DNA of 64,000 nt from Roseicyclus persicicus (GTDB lineage Bacteria; Pseudomonadota; Alphaproteobacteria; Rhodobacterales; Rhodobacteraceae): the NCBI RefSeq assembly GCF_012395815.1, contig NZ_JAAZQQ010000001.1:372001-436000 (forward strand), written 5' to 3'. Position 1 is the first letter of the stretch. Each line of letters starts with the position of its first letter. A model generated the notes under the pieces. It had not been told where the DNA came from and made no database searches. It worked only from the letters and a program-made list of their open reading frames with translations. Position numbers and translations under genes: made by a program. Below are positions 33,499-42,061 of the stretch, one piece after another.

Positions 33499-34500
33499 TT
33501 ACTCCTTTTGTCCAAACAGCCCCGTCAGCGCGCGGCGGACCAGCGCGGTGACACCGGGTTTGCGCCCCGCGCCGAAGGGCAGGGGGCGGCACACCTCCAT
33601 CGCGGCGACGCCCACCCGGGCGGTCAGCGCGCCGTTGACCACGCCTTCGCCGAAGCGGCGGCTGACCTTGGACAGGACCGACCCGCCCGCGACCGAGCCG
33701 ATCAGGTCGTCGCCGATGGCGACCGCGCCGGTGGCGACCAGATGCGTCAGCACCGCCCGCGTCAGCCGCCAGGCGCCCAGCGCGCCGGAGCGGCCGCCGT
33801 AGATCTCGGCGATGCGGCGGATCATGCGGATGTTGGCGGTCAGCGCGCCGATGACGTCGGCCATGGCCAGCGGCACCAGCGCGGTGACGGTGGCGACCTG
33901 CCGGGCGGCGGCCTCGACCTCGGCGCGGGCGGCGGCGTCGAGGGGGGCGAGGAGCTCGGCCTCGGCCAGCGCCAGCAGGGCGTCGGCGTCGAACACCTCG
34001 GCCTGCCGCTTCGCAAGTTCCGCGCGTCCCAGCGCTAGCTCCGCCCGCCCGCGGTAGAGCGCGTCGAGCCGCCCGACGACCCGGCGCGCGGCGGCGAGGT
34101 CGCCCCCGGCCAGCGCCGCCTCGGCCTCGCGGTGCAGCGCGTCGAGCCGCCCGAGGCGGGAAAAGGCCGCCAGCTCGCGCAGCGCGATCAGGAGGAGCGT
34201 GGCCAGCACCAGCCCCACCAGCCCCGCCGCCACCCAGCCCAGCGCCGGGTTCGCGGCGAGAAGGCCGGTGACGAAGTTCCACGCCGCGAGCGACGCCACC
34301 AGGCCGACGAGAGCGCCCGTCGCCGCCCAGAACAGCCGCGCCAGACGGCTCGGCCGCCGGGCGCCCAGCGTGGCGATGACCTGCATCGCCCGCCCCTCGG
34401 GCGGCAGCGGCCCGAGGTCGGGGACCGGTGGCGCATCCTGCGGCGCGGCGGCGGGTGCCTCGTCCAGCTCGATCAGCACGGGGCCCTTGCGGTCGGTCAT
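33499..34500 (-). CDS. TIGR01620/YcjF family membrane protein (DUF697)
   Basis: A 333-residue membrane protein pairing with YcjX. An acidic cytoplasmic N-terminus ([20 protein letters not shown]) precedes two hydrophobic helices (about 63-85, [20 protein letters not shown], and 92-110), a long helical cytoplasmic region, and the DUF697 C-terminal part with [28 protein letters not shown]. Function unknown; in enterobacteria the ycjX-ycjF pair is stress induced. ATG 34500 overlaps the ycjX stop (ATGA) and the stop lies six bases before the oxidoreductase start. Confidence 0.9.
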   Translation of the reverse strand: MTDRKGPVLIELDEAPAAAPQDAPPVPDLGPLPPEGRAMQVIATLGARRPSRLARLFWAATGALVGLVASLAAWNFVTGLLAANPALGWVAAGLVGLVLATLLLIALRELAAFSRLGRLDALHREAEAALAGGDLAAARRVVGRLDALYRGRAELALGRAELAKRQAEVFDADALLALAEAELLAPLDAAARAEVEAAARQVATVTALVPLAMADVIGALTANIRMIRRIAEIYGGRSGALGAWRLTRAVLTHLVATGAVAIGDDLIGSVAGGSVLSKVSRRFGEGVVNGALTARVGVAAMEVCRPLPFGAGRKPGVTALVRRALTGLFGQKE

Positions 34501-35912
34501 CTGAGCTTGTCTCCCAGCAGGAACTCGGCCGCGCGGTCGAGGCGGATGTGGGGCGGCCCGTCGCCGGGCCTGAGCGACAGGGGCGCGGGGGCGAAGCGCA
34601 TCACGCCGAACTCCCCGTCGAGCCAGCGGTCCGCCCCGTCGCGGGCGGGCGACAGCAGCACGGCGGGGTCGGCGGGCAGGTCGCCCGGGTGCAGCGCCGC
34701 GGGCTTGCCGGTGTCGAGCAGCGTGCCGCGCACGAGGTCGACCTCGCGGCCCTGCACGGTGCGGGTTTCCTCGACCGTGGCCCGCAGCGCGGCGATGGCC
34801 ATGGCCTGCGTCTCGGCGCCGGCGAAATCGGCGCGGCGGCGGGCGTCGGCCACCAGCGCCCCCATCACCTGCGCCAGCCGGTCGTGCTGGTGGTGGTGCA
34901 GGTGGTCGGCCTTGGTCGCGGCGAAGAGGATGCGGTCGACCCGTTTCTGGCCGAGGAGCGCCGACAGGAACGCATTCCGCCCCGGCCGGAACGCGCCGAG
35001 GATGCCCGCCAGCGCCTGCCGCAGGTCCTCGAGCGCGCGGGGTCCGGCGTGGATCGCGCCCAGCGCGTCGACCAGCACCACCTGCCGGTCGATCCGGGCG
35101 AAATGGGCGCGGAAGAAGGGTTTGACGACCTGCGCCTTGTAGGCCTCGTAGCGGCGCGCGAATTCGCGGGCGAGCGACCCGCGGGGGGTGTCGCCAGGCG
35201 GCAGCGGCGCGAAGGTCAGGGCGGGGGAGCCGTCGAGGTCGCCGGGCAGGAGGAAGCGGCCCGGCGTGCAGTCGGAATAGCCCGCCGCGCGGGCGGCCGC
35301 GAGGTATCCGGTCCAGGCGCGGGCCAGCGCGGTCGCGGCGGGTTCGTCCAGTTTCGCGGTGGGGTCGGCGGCGGAGAGCGCCGCGCGCCAGCCCGCCGCC
35401 TCGGGCCGGGTCTTGGCGCGGGCCAGCGCGTCGCGGGACCAGTCGGCGTAGGACTGCTCCAGCAGCGCGAGGTCGAGGAGCCATTCGCCCGGGTAGTCCA
35501 CGATGTCGAGATGCACCGTGCGCGGGCCCTGCAGCCCGGAGAGCAGCCCCTTGGGCCGCACCCGCAGCGACAGGCGCAGTTCCGACACCGCGCGGGTCGA
35601 CTCGGGCCAGCGGGGGGTGGGGCCGGTGAGGGCCGCGAGGTGGCTTTCGAAGTCGAAGCGGGGGACGGTGTCGTCGGGCTGGGGCTGGAGGAAGGCCGCC
35701 TCGATCCGCCCCGAGCGCGCGGCCTCGAGCCCCGGCATCCGGCCGCGGTCGAGGAGGTTCGCCACCAGCGAGGTGATGAAGACGGTCTTGCCCGCCCGGC
35801 TGAGGCCGGTGACGCCGAGCCTGATCACGGGCTCGAAGAACAGGCCCGAGACCCCTTGGGTGACGCCTTCGATGCCGCGGCCGACCGTGTCCGCAATCGT
35901 TCCGATGACCAA
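34497..35912 (-). CDS. ycjX: YcjX-like P-loop GTPase family protein (DUF463)
   Basis: A 471-residue DUF463 protein. The P-loop is [17 protein letters not shown] (about 33-49), preceded by [24 protein letters not shown] near 285 and [16 protein letters not shown] near 328-343 are likely Walker B and base-recognition (TKxD) elements, supporting nucleotide hydrolysis. The family is stress associated with unknown molecular role. It diverges from truA across a 123-bp spacer and leads the operon ycjX, TIGR01620, cNMP oxidoreductase. Confidence 0.92.
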   Translation of the reverse strand: MVIGTIADTVGRGIEGVTQGVSGLFFEPVIRLGVTGLSRAGKTVFITSLVANLLDRGRMPGLEAARSGRIEAAFLQPQPDDTVPRFDFESHLAALTGPTPRWPESTRAVSELRLSLRVRPKGLLSGLQGPRTVHLDIVDYPGEWLLDLALLEQSYADWSRDALARAKTRPEAAGWRAALSAADPTAKLDEPAATALARAWTGYLAAARAAGYSDCTPGRFLLPGDLDGSPALTFAPLPPGDTPRGSLAREFARRYEAYKAQVVKPFFRAHFARIDRQVVLVDALGAIHAGPRALEDLRQALAGILGAFRPGRNAFLSALLGQKRVDRILFAATKADHLHHHQHDRLAQVMGALVADARRRADFAGAETQAMAIAALRATVEETRTVQGREVDLVRGTLLDTGKPAALHPGDLPADPAVLLSPARDGADRWLDGEFGVMRFAPAPLSLRPGDGPPHIRLDRAAEFLLGDKLR

Positions 35913-36035
35913 TGCCGCGGTTCCCTCTCGCTGTCGTGCCAGAGACTAAGCATCGCGGCCGCCCATTGCGAGGGGGCAGAGGCGCCGGGCTTTCCCCCTT
36001 GGCGGGGCGGGGGCTTTGCGCCTATGTCGCGGGCC

Positions 36036-36803
36036 ATGCCCCGCTATGCCCTCCTCCTCGAATACGACGGCGCGCCCTTTGCCGGGTGGCAGCGCCAGTC
36101 CGGCCTGCCGAGCGTGCAGGGCGCGGTCGAGGCGGCGCTGGCGCGGCTGGAGCCGGACGTGCCGTCGATCGCGGCGGCGGGGCGGACGGATGCGGGGGTG
36201 CACGCGACGGGGCAGGTGGCGCAGGCCGACATGGCCCGCGATTGGGACCCGTTCCGCCTGTCCGAGGCGCTGAACTGGCACCTGAAGCCCGAGCCGGTGG
36301 CGGTGGTGGGCTGTGCGCGGGTGGCCGACGACTGGCATGCGCGGTTCTCGGCGGTGGAGCGGCGCTATACCTACCGGGTGATCTGCCGCCGGGCGCCGCT
36401 GGTGCACGACCGGGGTCAGGCCTGGCTGGTGAAGGGCGACCTGGACGTCGATGCGATGCAGGCGGGGGCGGCGCAGCTGGTGGGCCGGCATGATTTCACG
36501 ACCTTCCGGGCGGCGATGTGCCAGGCGGCGAGCCCGGTGAAGACGCTGGACGAGGTGACGGTGGAGGAGGTCGCGCGGGCGAACGGCCGCGAGATCCGGT
36601 TCCACCTGCGGGCGCGGTCCTTCCTGCACAGCCAGGTGCGGTCGATCGTGGGCACGCTGGAGCGGGTGGGGGCGGGGGCCTGGGCGCCCGGGGATGTCGG
36701 TGCCGCGCTCAGGGCCGCCGACCGGGCGGCCTGCGGGCCGGTGGCGCCGCCGGACGGGCTGTGCCTGACGGGCGTGGGTTACCCCGAGCCGGTGTTCGGC
36801 TGA
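36036..36803 (+). CDS. truA: tRNA pseudouridine(38-40) synthase
   Basis: A 255-residue pseudouridine synthase acting on the anticodon arm of many tRNAs. It starts [20 protein letters not shown], the family signature, and the catalytic aspartate is in [15 protein letters not shown] (about residue 53). The later [14 protein letters not shown] and [18 protein letters not shown] segments complete the fold. ATG 36036 is preferred; ATG 36024 would add four residues. A GC hairpin (36817-36832) follows the stop. Confidence 0.97.
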   Translation: MPRYALLLEYDGAPFAGWQRQSGLPSVQGAVEAALARLEPDVPSIAAAGRTDAGVHATGQVAQADMARDWDPFRLSEALNWHLKPEPVAVVGCARVADDWHARFSAVERRYTYRVICRRAPLVHDRGQAWLVKGDLDVDAMQAGAAQLVGRHDFTTFRAAMCQAASPVKTLDEVTVEEVARANGREIRFHLRARSFLHSQVRSIVGTLERVGAGAWAPGDVGAALRAADRAACGPVAPPDGLCLTGVGYPEPVFG

Positions 36804-36816
36804 CGCGCCGCTCCTC

Positions 36817-36832
36817 GGGGCCTGCCGGCCCC
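36817..36832 (+). terminator. Hairpin after truA
   Basis: GGGGCC-TGCC-GGCCCC, a 6-bp stem with four-base loop, begins 13 bases past the truA stop. It precedes the second copy of the intergenic element and is a plausible weak terminator. Confidence 0.4.
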
Positions 36833-36882
36833 TCGTCGCGGGGACGGGCGTTCGATCGGCGGCGTGCCGGGTGGCCGGCGTT

Positions 36883-36918
36883 GCCCCCGAAGGGCGTATT
36901 TGGGGAAAGATGAAGGGG
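36883..36918 (+). repeat. Intergenic element, copy B
   Basis: The segment CCCCCGAAGGGCGTATTTGG followed by GGAAAGATGAAGGGGG lies between the convergent truA and DUF2235 genes. It is a shortened version of copies A and C: a C-run, GTATTTGG, then AAAGATGA. No gene starts at its ATG. Confidence 0.55.
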
Positions 36919-36927
36919 GTGGCGCGC

Positions 36928-38001
36928 TCAGGCGGGGGCGGCGGGCAGCGGCAGGCGCAGGCCGCGGGCGGCGGCCGCGGCGCGCGCCGTGGGGTGGAGG
37001 CGTTCGGACGGGTCGAGGCCCACGGGCCGGGTGTGGCGGAGGAAGAACAGCTTGCCCATGCCGCGATTCATGCCGATGGCGGGGGCGCCCGCGTCGGTGA
37101 GGAAGCGGTGCCGCCAGTGGACGGGCAGGGGCAGGCCCGCCGCCTCGGCCTCGGAGAGCATCCAGACCAGCGGGATGTTGGACAGGGGGCGCGTGGCGCG
37201 GAGGCCGTCGATCTGGCCGCCCACGTCGCCGTGGCTGCCGCGGAACCAGACCTGCTGCACCGCGCCGCCGTCGGCCTGTCCGGGCGTCGTTTCCCAGAGC
37301 ACCGGGGCATAGGCGTCGCGGCGTTCGTCCAGCGCCAGCGCGTGGCGGGCGATCTGGGTCGCGGGGCCCAGCGCGTGGGAGTGGAACTGGTGCGGCATCG
37401 GCACGAGGCGCCAGAGGCCGGGCCAGCGCAGGCCGAGGGCGCGGACCGTGTCGTAAACGCCGAGAAAGCGGATCGGCACATCGGCGTGGCAGCGGGCGAG
37501 ACGGAGCGCGCGGGCCTCGGGCGCGTCGTGCCGGCCTTCGCGGTAGAGGGCGTAGACCCGGTCGAGCGTGTCGGGGTCGATCTGGGCCGGGCGCAGGAGC
37601 CCCATGCGGTCGATCAGCCCCGCAAGAGAGCGCACCGCGTAGGCGCCGCGGGAATAGCCCATCAGCATGATCCGGTCGCCGGGCCGGTAGTTGCGGGCGA
37701 GGAACAGGTAGGCGCGCTTGATCTGGCGGTTGATGCCCACCCCCGCGAGCACCTCGACCGAGCGCTTCCAGCCGCGCCACTGGATGCCGGGTTCGTAGTA
37801 GAGCGTCACCCGGGCGCTGTCGGGCAGTTCCTGCAGCAGGCGGTAGGTGAGGCCGATGTTGGTTTCGTGGCCGCGGCGCAGCGTCGACATGGTGCCGTCG
37901 AGCAGCACCACGTGGGTATGGGGCGGGCGGGTCTCCGGCAGCCGGGGCGGCGCCGAGCGGTAGCCTGAGAGCCAGGCGCGGAGGGACCTACTCCGCGGCA
38001 A
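36928..38001 (-). CDS. DUF2235 alpha/beta-hydrolase-like protein
   Basis: A 357-residue member of DUF2235, the group that includes the Tle1-type phospholipase effectors. The nucleophile elbow is LMGYSRGAYAVRSL (about 113-126), the N-terminal strand HVVLLDGTMST carries the conserved Asp-Gly, and WFRGSHGDVGGQ (about 249-260) supplies the likely catalytic histidine and aspartate. No secretion signal or type VI genes are present, so a housekeeping hydrolase is more likely than a toxin. Its first 14 bp overlap the end of the CoxL-like gene. Confidence 0.87.
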   Translation of the reverse strand: MPRSRSLRAWLSGYRSAPPRLPETRPPHTHVVLLDGTMSTLRRGHETNIGLTYRLLQELPDSARVTLYYEPGIQWRGWKRSVEVLAGVGINRQIKRAYLFLARNYRPGDRIMLMGYSRGAYAVRSLAGLIDRMGLLRPAQIDPDTLDRVYALYREGRHDAPEARALRLARCHADVPIRFLGVYDTVRALGLRWPGLWRLVPMPHQFHSHALGPATQIARHALALDERRDAYAPVLWETTPGQADGGAVQQVWFRGSHGDVGGQIDGLRATRPLSNIPLVWMLSEAEAAGLPLPVHWRHRFLTDAGAPAIGMNRGMGKLFFLRHTRPVGLDPSERLHPTARAAAAARGLRLPLPAAPA

Positions 38002-40282
38002 TCGCCTCCGCCTCTCGCAACCAGGCCCAGACGCGGGAGGGCGTGAAGGGCATGTCGACCCGCCGCAGCCCGAGCGGCCAGAGCGCGTCCTGCACCGCGT
38101 TGGCCACGGCGGCCAGCGCGCCCACGGTGCCCGCTTCGCCGCAGCCCTTCATCCCGAGGGGGTTGGCGGTGGAGGGCACGGGTTCGGTGTGGAAGGCGAT
38201 GAAGGGCGTGTCGTCGGCCCGCGGCATCCCGTAATCCATGAAGGTCGCGGTCAGGAGCTGCCCGGTGTCGTCGTAGACCACGTGTTCCGTCAGGGCCTGC
38301 CCGATGCCCTGCGCGACGCCGCCGTGCACCTGCCCCTCGGCCAGCAGCGGGTTCATCAGGTTGCCGAAATCGTCGACCACCGTGTAGCGGTCGACGCGGG
38401 TGGCGCCGGTCTCGCGGTCGATCTCGATCTCGGCGACGTGGCAGCCGTTGGGGTAGGAGCGGCCGGGAAGCTTGCGGGTCTCGGTGACCTTCGCCAGCTC
38501 GGCGCGGCCGGCGGCGCGGGCGCGGGCGGCGGCCTCGAGCAGCGTGACCACCACGTTGGAGCCCGGCGCGCGGAACACGCCCTCGCCGGCGTCGAAGGCG
38601 ATCTCGCGGTCCATGTCGGCGGCGAGGAACCCGGTCAGCCCGGCGATCAGCGTGTCGGCCGTGGCCCGCATCGCCATGCCCTGCACCGTGACCGAGCGCG
38701 AGCCGCCGGTGCCGCCGCCCTTGGCGATCAGGTCGCTGTCGCCCTGCACGATCTCGATGCTGTCCAGCGGCAGGCCGGTCTGGTCGTGCAGGAGCTGGGC
38801 ATAGACCGTCTCGTGGCCCTGGCCGTTGGACTGGGTGCCGACGTAGACCCTTGCGCCGGTCGTAGTGATCTCGATCGTCGCCGTCTCCTCGGGGTCGCCG
38901 AGGATCGACTCGATGTAGTAGCAGATCCCGACGCCGCGGAGCTGCCCGCGCGCCTCCGACGCGGCCCGGCGGGCGGGGAAGCCGGACAGGTCGGCCTCGG
39001 CCTCGGCGCGGGCCAGCACCCGGTGGAAATCGCCGACGTCGTAGAGCTCGCCGGTGGCGCTCCGGTAAGGGAAGGCGGCGCTGGGGATGAAATTGCGCCG
39101 GCGCAGGTCCAGCGGGTCCACCCCCAGCTCGCGCGCGGCGAAATCCATCGCGCGTTCCAGGGCATAGATCGCCTCGGGCCGGCCTGCGCCGCGGTAGGCG
39201 TCGACCTGCGTGGTGTTGGTGAAGACGCCGCGGTTGCGGAAATGGTAGGTCTGCACGTCGTAGGTGCCGGTCAGAACCTTGGAGTAGAGCGACGACTGGA
39301 TGTTCTGGGCGAACTGCGAGACGTAGGCGCCGAGGTTGGCGATGCTGTCGGTGTGGAAGGCCACCAGCTTGAGGTCGGCGTCGAAGCCCAGCGTCGTGGT
39401 CACGACCAGGTCGCGGCCGGCATTGTCGGACAGCATCGCCTCGGTCCGCTCAGACATCCAGCGCACGGGCCGTTGCAGGACGCGGGCGGCGTGGGACACG
39501 AGGAAATGCTCGGGGTAGCCCATCCCCTTCATGCCGAAGCCGCCGCCGACGTCGGGGTTGGTCACGCGCACCTGCTCTGGGCTGAGGCCGAACCAGCTGA
39601 CGAGGTCGCCCTTGGTGCCCCAGACGCCCTGCCCGTTGAAGGCGAGGTGCAGCCGGTCGCCCTCGACCTCGGCATAGCAGCCGCGGGGCTCCATGCTGTT
39701 CACGATCACGCGGTTGTCGTGGCTGGTGTGGCGGATGACATGGGCCGCACCGGCCAGCGCCGCTTCGGTCGCGGCCTCGTCGCCCATGGCGAAGTCGTAG
39801 GCGATGTTGTCGGGCGCCTCGGGGTGGAGCGTCTCGCCGCCCGGCGCGAGGTCGAGCTTGGCGGGGCGGTCGTCGATCTCGAGCACGATCAGTTCCGCCG
39901 CGTCCCGGGCCGCGGCCGGGGTGTCGGCGACGATGAAGGCGAGCGGGTCGCCGACGAAGCGGACACGCCCCTCGGCAAGGATCGGGCGGGGGGGTGCCGC
40001 GGCGCGCGAGCCGTCGCGGTTCCGCACCACGGCAAAGCGCATCGCGTTCTTCAGCCCGGCGGCGGCGAGGTCGGCCGCCGTCAGCACCAGGTGCACCCCG
40101 GGCGCGGCGCGCGCGTCCGACACGTCCAGCGCGCTGATGTCGCCATGGGCCACGGGGCTGCGCAGGACAAAGCCGTGCAGCGCGCCGGCGGGCGCGATGT
40201 CGTCGACGTAGCGGCCCTTGCCCGTCAGGAAGCGGCTGTCCTCGAGGCGGGTGATCGGCTGGCTGGTTCCGAACTTGCTCAT
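37988..40282 (-). CDS. Xanthine dehydrogenase/CoxL-family molybdopterin-binding subunit (orphan)
   Basis: The 764-residue large subunit of a molybdenum hydroxylase. The N-terminal aldehyde-oxidase a/b-hammerhead domain (RFLTGKGRYVDDIAPAGALH) is followed by the Mo-cofactor domains with the motif QVDAYRGAGRPEAIYALERA; AYRGAGR marks form II CoxL rather than true CO dehydrogenase (AYxCSFR). The catalytic glutamate region is GMKGCGEAGTVGALAAVAN near the C-terminus. No Fe-S or FAD subunit gene adjoins: upstream is a decarboxylase, downstream DUF2235. Partner subunits must be elsewhere or absent. ATG 40282 follows GGAGAAAGGG. Confidence 0.9.
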   Translation of the reverse strand: MSKFGTSQPITRLEDSRFLTGKGRYVDDIAPAGALHGFVLRSPVAHGDISALDVSDARAAPGVHLVLTAADLAAAGLKNAMRFAVVRNRDGSRAAAPPRPILAEGRVRFVGDPLAFIVADTPAAARDAAELIVLEIDDRPAKLDLAPGGETLHPEAPDNIAYDFAMGDEAATEAALAGAAHVIRHTSHDNRVIVNSMEPRGCYAEVEGDRLHLAFNGQGVWGTKGDLVSWFGLSPEQVRVTNPDVGGGFGMKGMGYPEHFLVSHAARVLQRPVRWMSERTEAMLSDNAGRDLVVTTTLGFDADLKLVAFHTDSIANLGAYVSQFAQNIQSSLYSKVLTGTYDVQTYHFRNRGVFTNTTQVDAYRGAGRPEAIYALERAMDFAARELGVDPLDLRRRNFIPSAAFPYRSATGELYDVGDFHRVLARAEAEADLSGFPARRAASEARGQLRGVGICYYIESILGDPEETATIEITTTGARVYVGTQSNGQGHETVYAQLLHDQTGLPLDSIEIVQGDSDLIAKGGGTGGSRSVTVQGMAMRATADTLIAGLTGFLAADMDREIAFDAGEGVFRAPGSNVVVTLLEAAARARAAGRAELAKVTETRKLPGRSYPNGCHVAEIEIDRETGATRVDRYTVVDDFGNLMNPLLAEGQVHGGVAQGIGQALTEHVVYDDTGQLLTATFMDYGMPRADDTPFIAFHTEPVPSTANPLGMKGCGEAGTVGALAAVANAVQDALWPLGLRRVDMPFTPSRVWAWLREAEAIAAE

Positions 40283-40356
40283 CGCGTGCCCTTTCTCCTG
40301 TGGTCGTCCCGGCGTGCCCCGGACACTAGGCACGCGGGCCGCAGTGTCCAGTGCCG

Positions 40357-41505
40357 CTAAGCCGCCCCGAGCACGCGCACCGTGGCAAGACGCAGCCCGC
40401 CGTAGCCGTTGAACCGGGTCACGATGGCCGTCGAATAGGCGCCCATCCCGTCGACCAGCAGGTAATCCCCCTCGGCCAGGTCGGCGGGAAGCGCCACCTC
40501 GCCCGGGATCCGGTCGAGGCTGTCGCAGGTCGGCCCCCAGAGCCGCCGCGCCGTGGCCGCCCCCTGCCGCGGCGCGCCGTCGGGCCCCAGCACGCGGAGC
40601 CGGTCGGTCATGCCCATCACCGGCTGCTCGGCCAGCGCGCCGTAGATGCCGTCGTTCAGGAACACGCTGCCGTCGGGCCGGATCGCCTTGACGCGCACCG
40701 CAAGGCTGACCGCCTCGGCCACCATCGCCCGGCCCGGTTCGCAGACCAGCGCCGGGGCGTCGCCGCCAAAGGCCGCGCGGGTGGCCCGCGCGATGGCCTC
40801 GAAGATCGCCTCCAGCTGCGGTGTCGCGCCGCGCATCCGCCGCGCCGGGAACCCGCCGCCGACGTTCAGCCGCTCCAGCGTCACGCCCGCCGCCCAGGCG
40901 ATGTCGCGCGCGCGGTGGATGTAGACGGCCCAGGCCTCGGGGTCGGTGCATTGCGTGCCGGGGTGGAAGGTCAGCGCCGGCCGGTAGCCCATCCGCACCA
41001 CCTGCGCCAGCAGATCGGCGGCGTCCTTCGGCGATGCGCCGAACTTCTCGCCGAAATCATAGGCGCCGCCGGCGACCGGCAGCTTGAACCGCACCGCCAC
41101 CTCGCGGCCGCGCGGGAACCCGCCCTCGGCCAGCTTGGCCAGCTCCCCCGCGCAGTCCACGCTGCACGACGCGACGTCCTGCCCGACGGCCGTCGCCACC
41201 TCGGCCCGCGAGCGCACCGGGTTGTTGTAGTGCAGCGCCGCACGGGGCGCGAGCGTGCGGACCAGCGCGATCTCGGATGGCGAGGCCACGTCGAAGCCGG
41301 TGATCCCCGCGGCGATCAGGTTCTCCAGCACCGCCTCGGCCGGGTTCGCCTTGACCGCGTAGGTCACGAGGCCGGGAAAGCCGTCGAGGAACCTGTGCGC
41401 GGTCGCCTGCAGCACCTCGGGCGACAGGAACAGTACCGGCTCGTCCGGCGCCTCGGCCGCCAGGTAGTCGCCCGGGGTCTGGTGGAAGGGCCGCGAAAGG
41501 GTCAT
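40357..41505 (-). CDS. Fold type III PLP decarboxylase (second ornithine/diaminopimelate decarboxylase-like paralogue)
   Basis: A 382-residue paralogue of the enzyme at 11950, clearly divergent. PLP-lysine K52 is in LVTYAVKAN, the glycine loop is ERLNVGGGFPARR, EPGRAMVAEAVS follows, and the active-site cysteine lies in WGPTCDSLDRI. The C-terminal GMGAYSTAIVTRFNGYGGL is shorter than in classic ornithine decarboxylase. Specificity among ornithine, lysine, arginine-like and carboxynorspermidine substrates is open. ATG 41505 is chosen over 41538 (11 unlikely residues). A Lrp/AsnC regulator is divergent 124 bp away and probably controls it. Confidence 0.9.
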   Translation of the reverse strand: MTLSRPFHQTPGDYLAAEAPDEPVLFLSPEVLQATAHRFLDGFPGLVTYAVKANPAEAVLENLIAAGITGFDVASPSEIALVRTLAPRAALHYNNPVRSRAEVATAVGQDVASCSVDCAGELAKLAEGGFPRGREVAVRFKLPVAGGAYDFGEKFGASPKDAADLLAQVVRMGYRPALTFHPGTQCTDPEAWAVYIHRARDIAWAAGVTLERLNVGGGFPARRMRGATPQLEAIFEAIARATRAAFGGDAPALVCEPGRAMVAEAVSLAVRVKAIRPDGSVFLNDGIYGALAEQPVMGMTDRLRVLGPDGAPRQGAATARRLWGPTCDSLDRIPGEVALPADLAEGDYLLVDGMGAYSTAIVTRFNGYGGLRLATVRVLGAA

Positions 41506-41564
41506 CTGCCTGTCCTCGCCTGCTTTTCCCTGAATCATGCCGGGCGCCCGCGTTGATTTCTCTG

Positions 41565-41584
41565 GTCATTCTGCGCGGATTGAC
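41565..41584. promoter_or_regulatory. Possible operator GTCA-N12-TGAC between decarboxylase and Lrp-type gene
   Basis: An inverted repeat GTCA, 12 bases, TGAC lies near the middle of the 124-bp divergent spacer. Lrp/AsnC proteins bind imperfect inverted repeats of about this span in such divergent regions, so it is a candidate site; the arms are short and may be chance. Confidence 0.25.
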
Positions 41585-41629
41585 GGAAAACGCGGTCAGA
41601 TCGACGAAATGCCGCGGCGGAGAGACAGG

Positions 41630-42061
41630 ATGGACGATCTCGACCGGGACATGCTGCGCCTGCTGGCGGGTGACGCGCGGATGTCCGTCGCGGTGATGGC
41701 GCGCAAGCTCAAGGTCGCGCGCTCCACCTGCCAGGCGCGGCTGGAACGGCTGGAAAGCTCGGGCGTGATCGCGGGTTACACGCTCAGGCTGGGTGAGGCG
41801 CTGCGGGCGGGCCGCATCCGCGCCAGCGTGCTGGTGTCGATCGAACCGCGCAGCCAGGCCGGCATCCTGTCGCGGCTGAAGGCGATCCCCGAGGTGGAGC
41901 GCGTGCACACCATCTCGGGGCGGGTCGACCTGCTCTTGGAGGTCGGCGCGCCGACCACCACGGCGCTCGACGCCGTGCTCGACCGCATCGGCGAGATCGA
42001 CGGGGTGCGCTCGTCGGAAAGCCTGATCCATCTGTCGACCAAGCTCGACCGCGCGCTCTAG
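41630..42061 (+). CDS. Lrp/AsnC-family transcriptional regulator
   Basis: A regulator of 143 residues: an N-terminal winged helix-turn-helix (MDDLDRDMLRLLAGDARMSV, recognition helix VARSTCQARLERLESSGVI, to about 50) and a C-terminal RAM ligand-binding domain (VSIEPRSQAGILSRLKAI, then GRVDLLLEV). Members sense amino acids. Divergence from a basic-amino-acid decarboxylase gene suggests local control of that gene and autoregulation. ATG 41630 follows GGAGAGACAGG; an ATG at 41609 would add seven arginine-rich residues. Confidence 0.92.
   Translation: MDDLDRDMLRLLAGDARMSVAVMARKLKVARSTCQARLERLESSGVIAGYTLRLGEALRAGRIRASVLVSIEPRSQAGILSRLKAIPEVERVHTISGRVDLLLEVGAPTTTALDAVLDRIGEIDGVRSSESLIHLSTKLDRAL

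Noticed and set aside
36928-38001. DUF2235 protein as a type VI secretion lipase effector
   Set aside because: The fold and GYSRG motif are compatible, but there is no VgrG, PAAR, immunity gene or secretion locus nearby; it overlaps a metabolic gene instead.
37988-40282. CO dehydrogenase large subunit
   Set aside because: The active-site motif is AYRGAGR, not the AYxCSFR of true form I CoxL, so CO oxidation is not supported.
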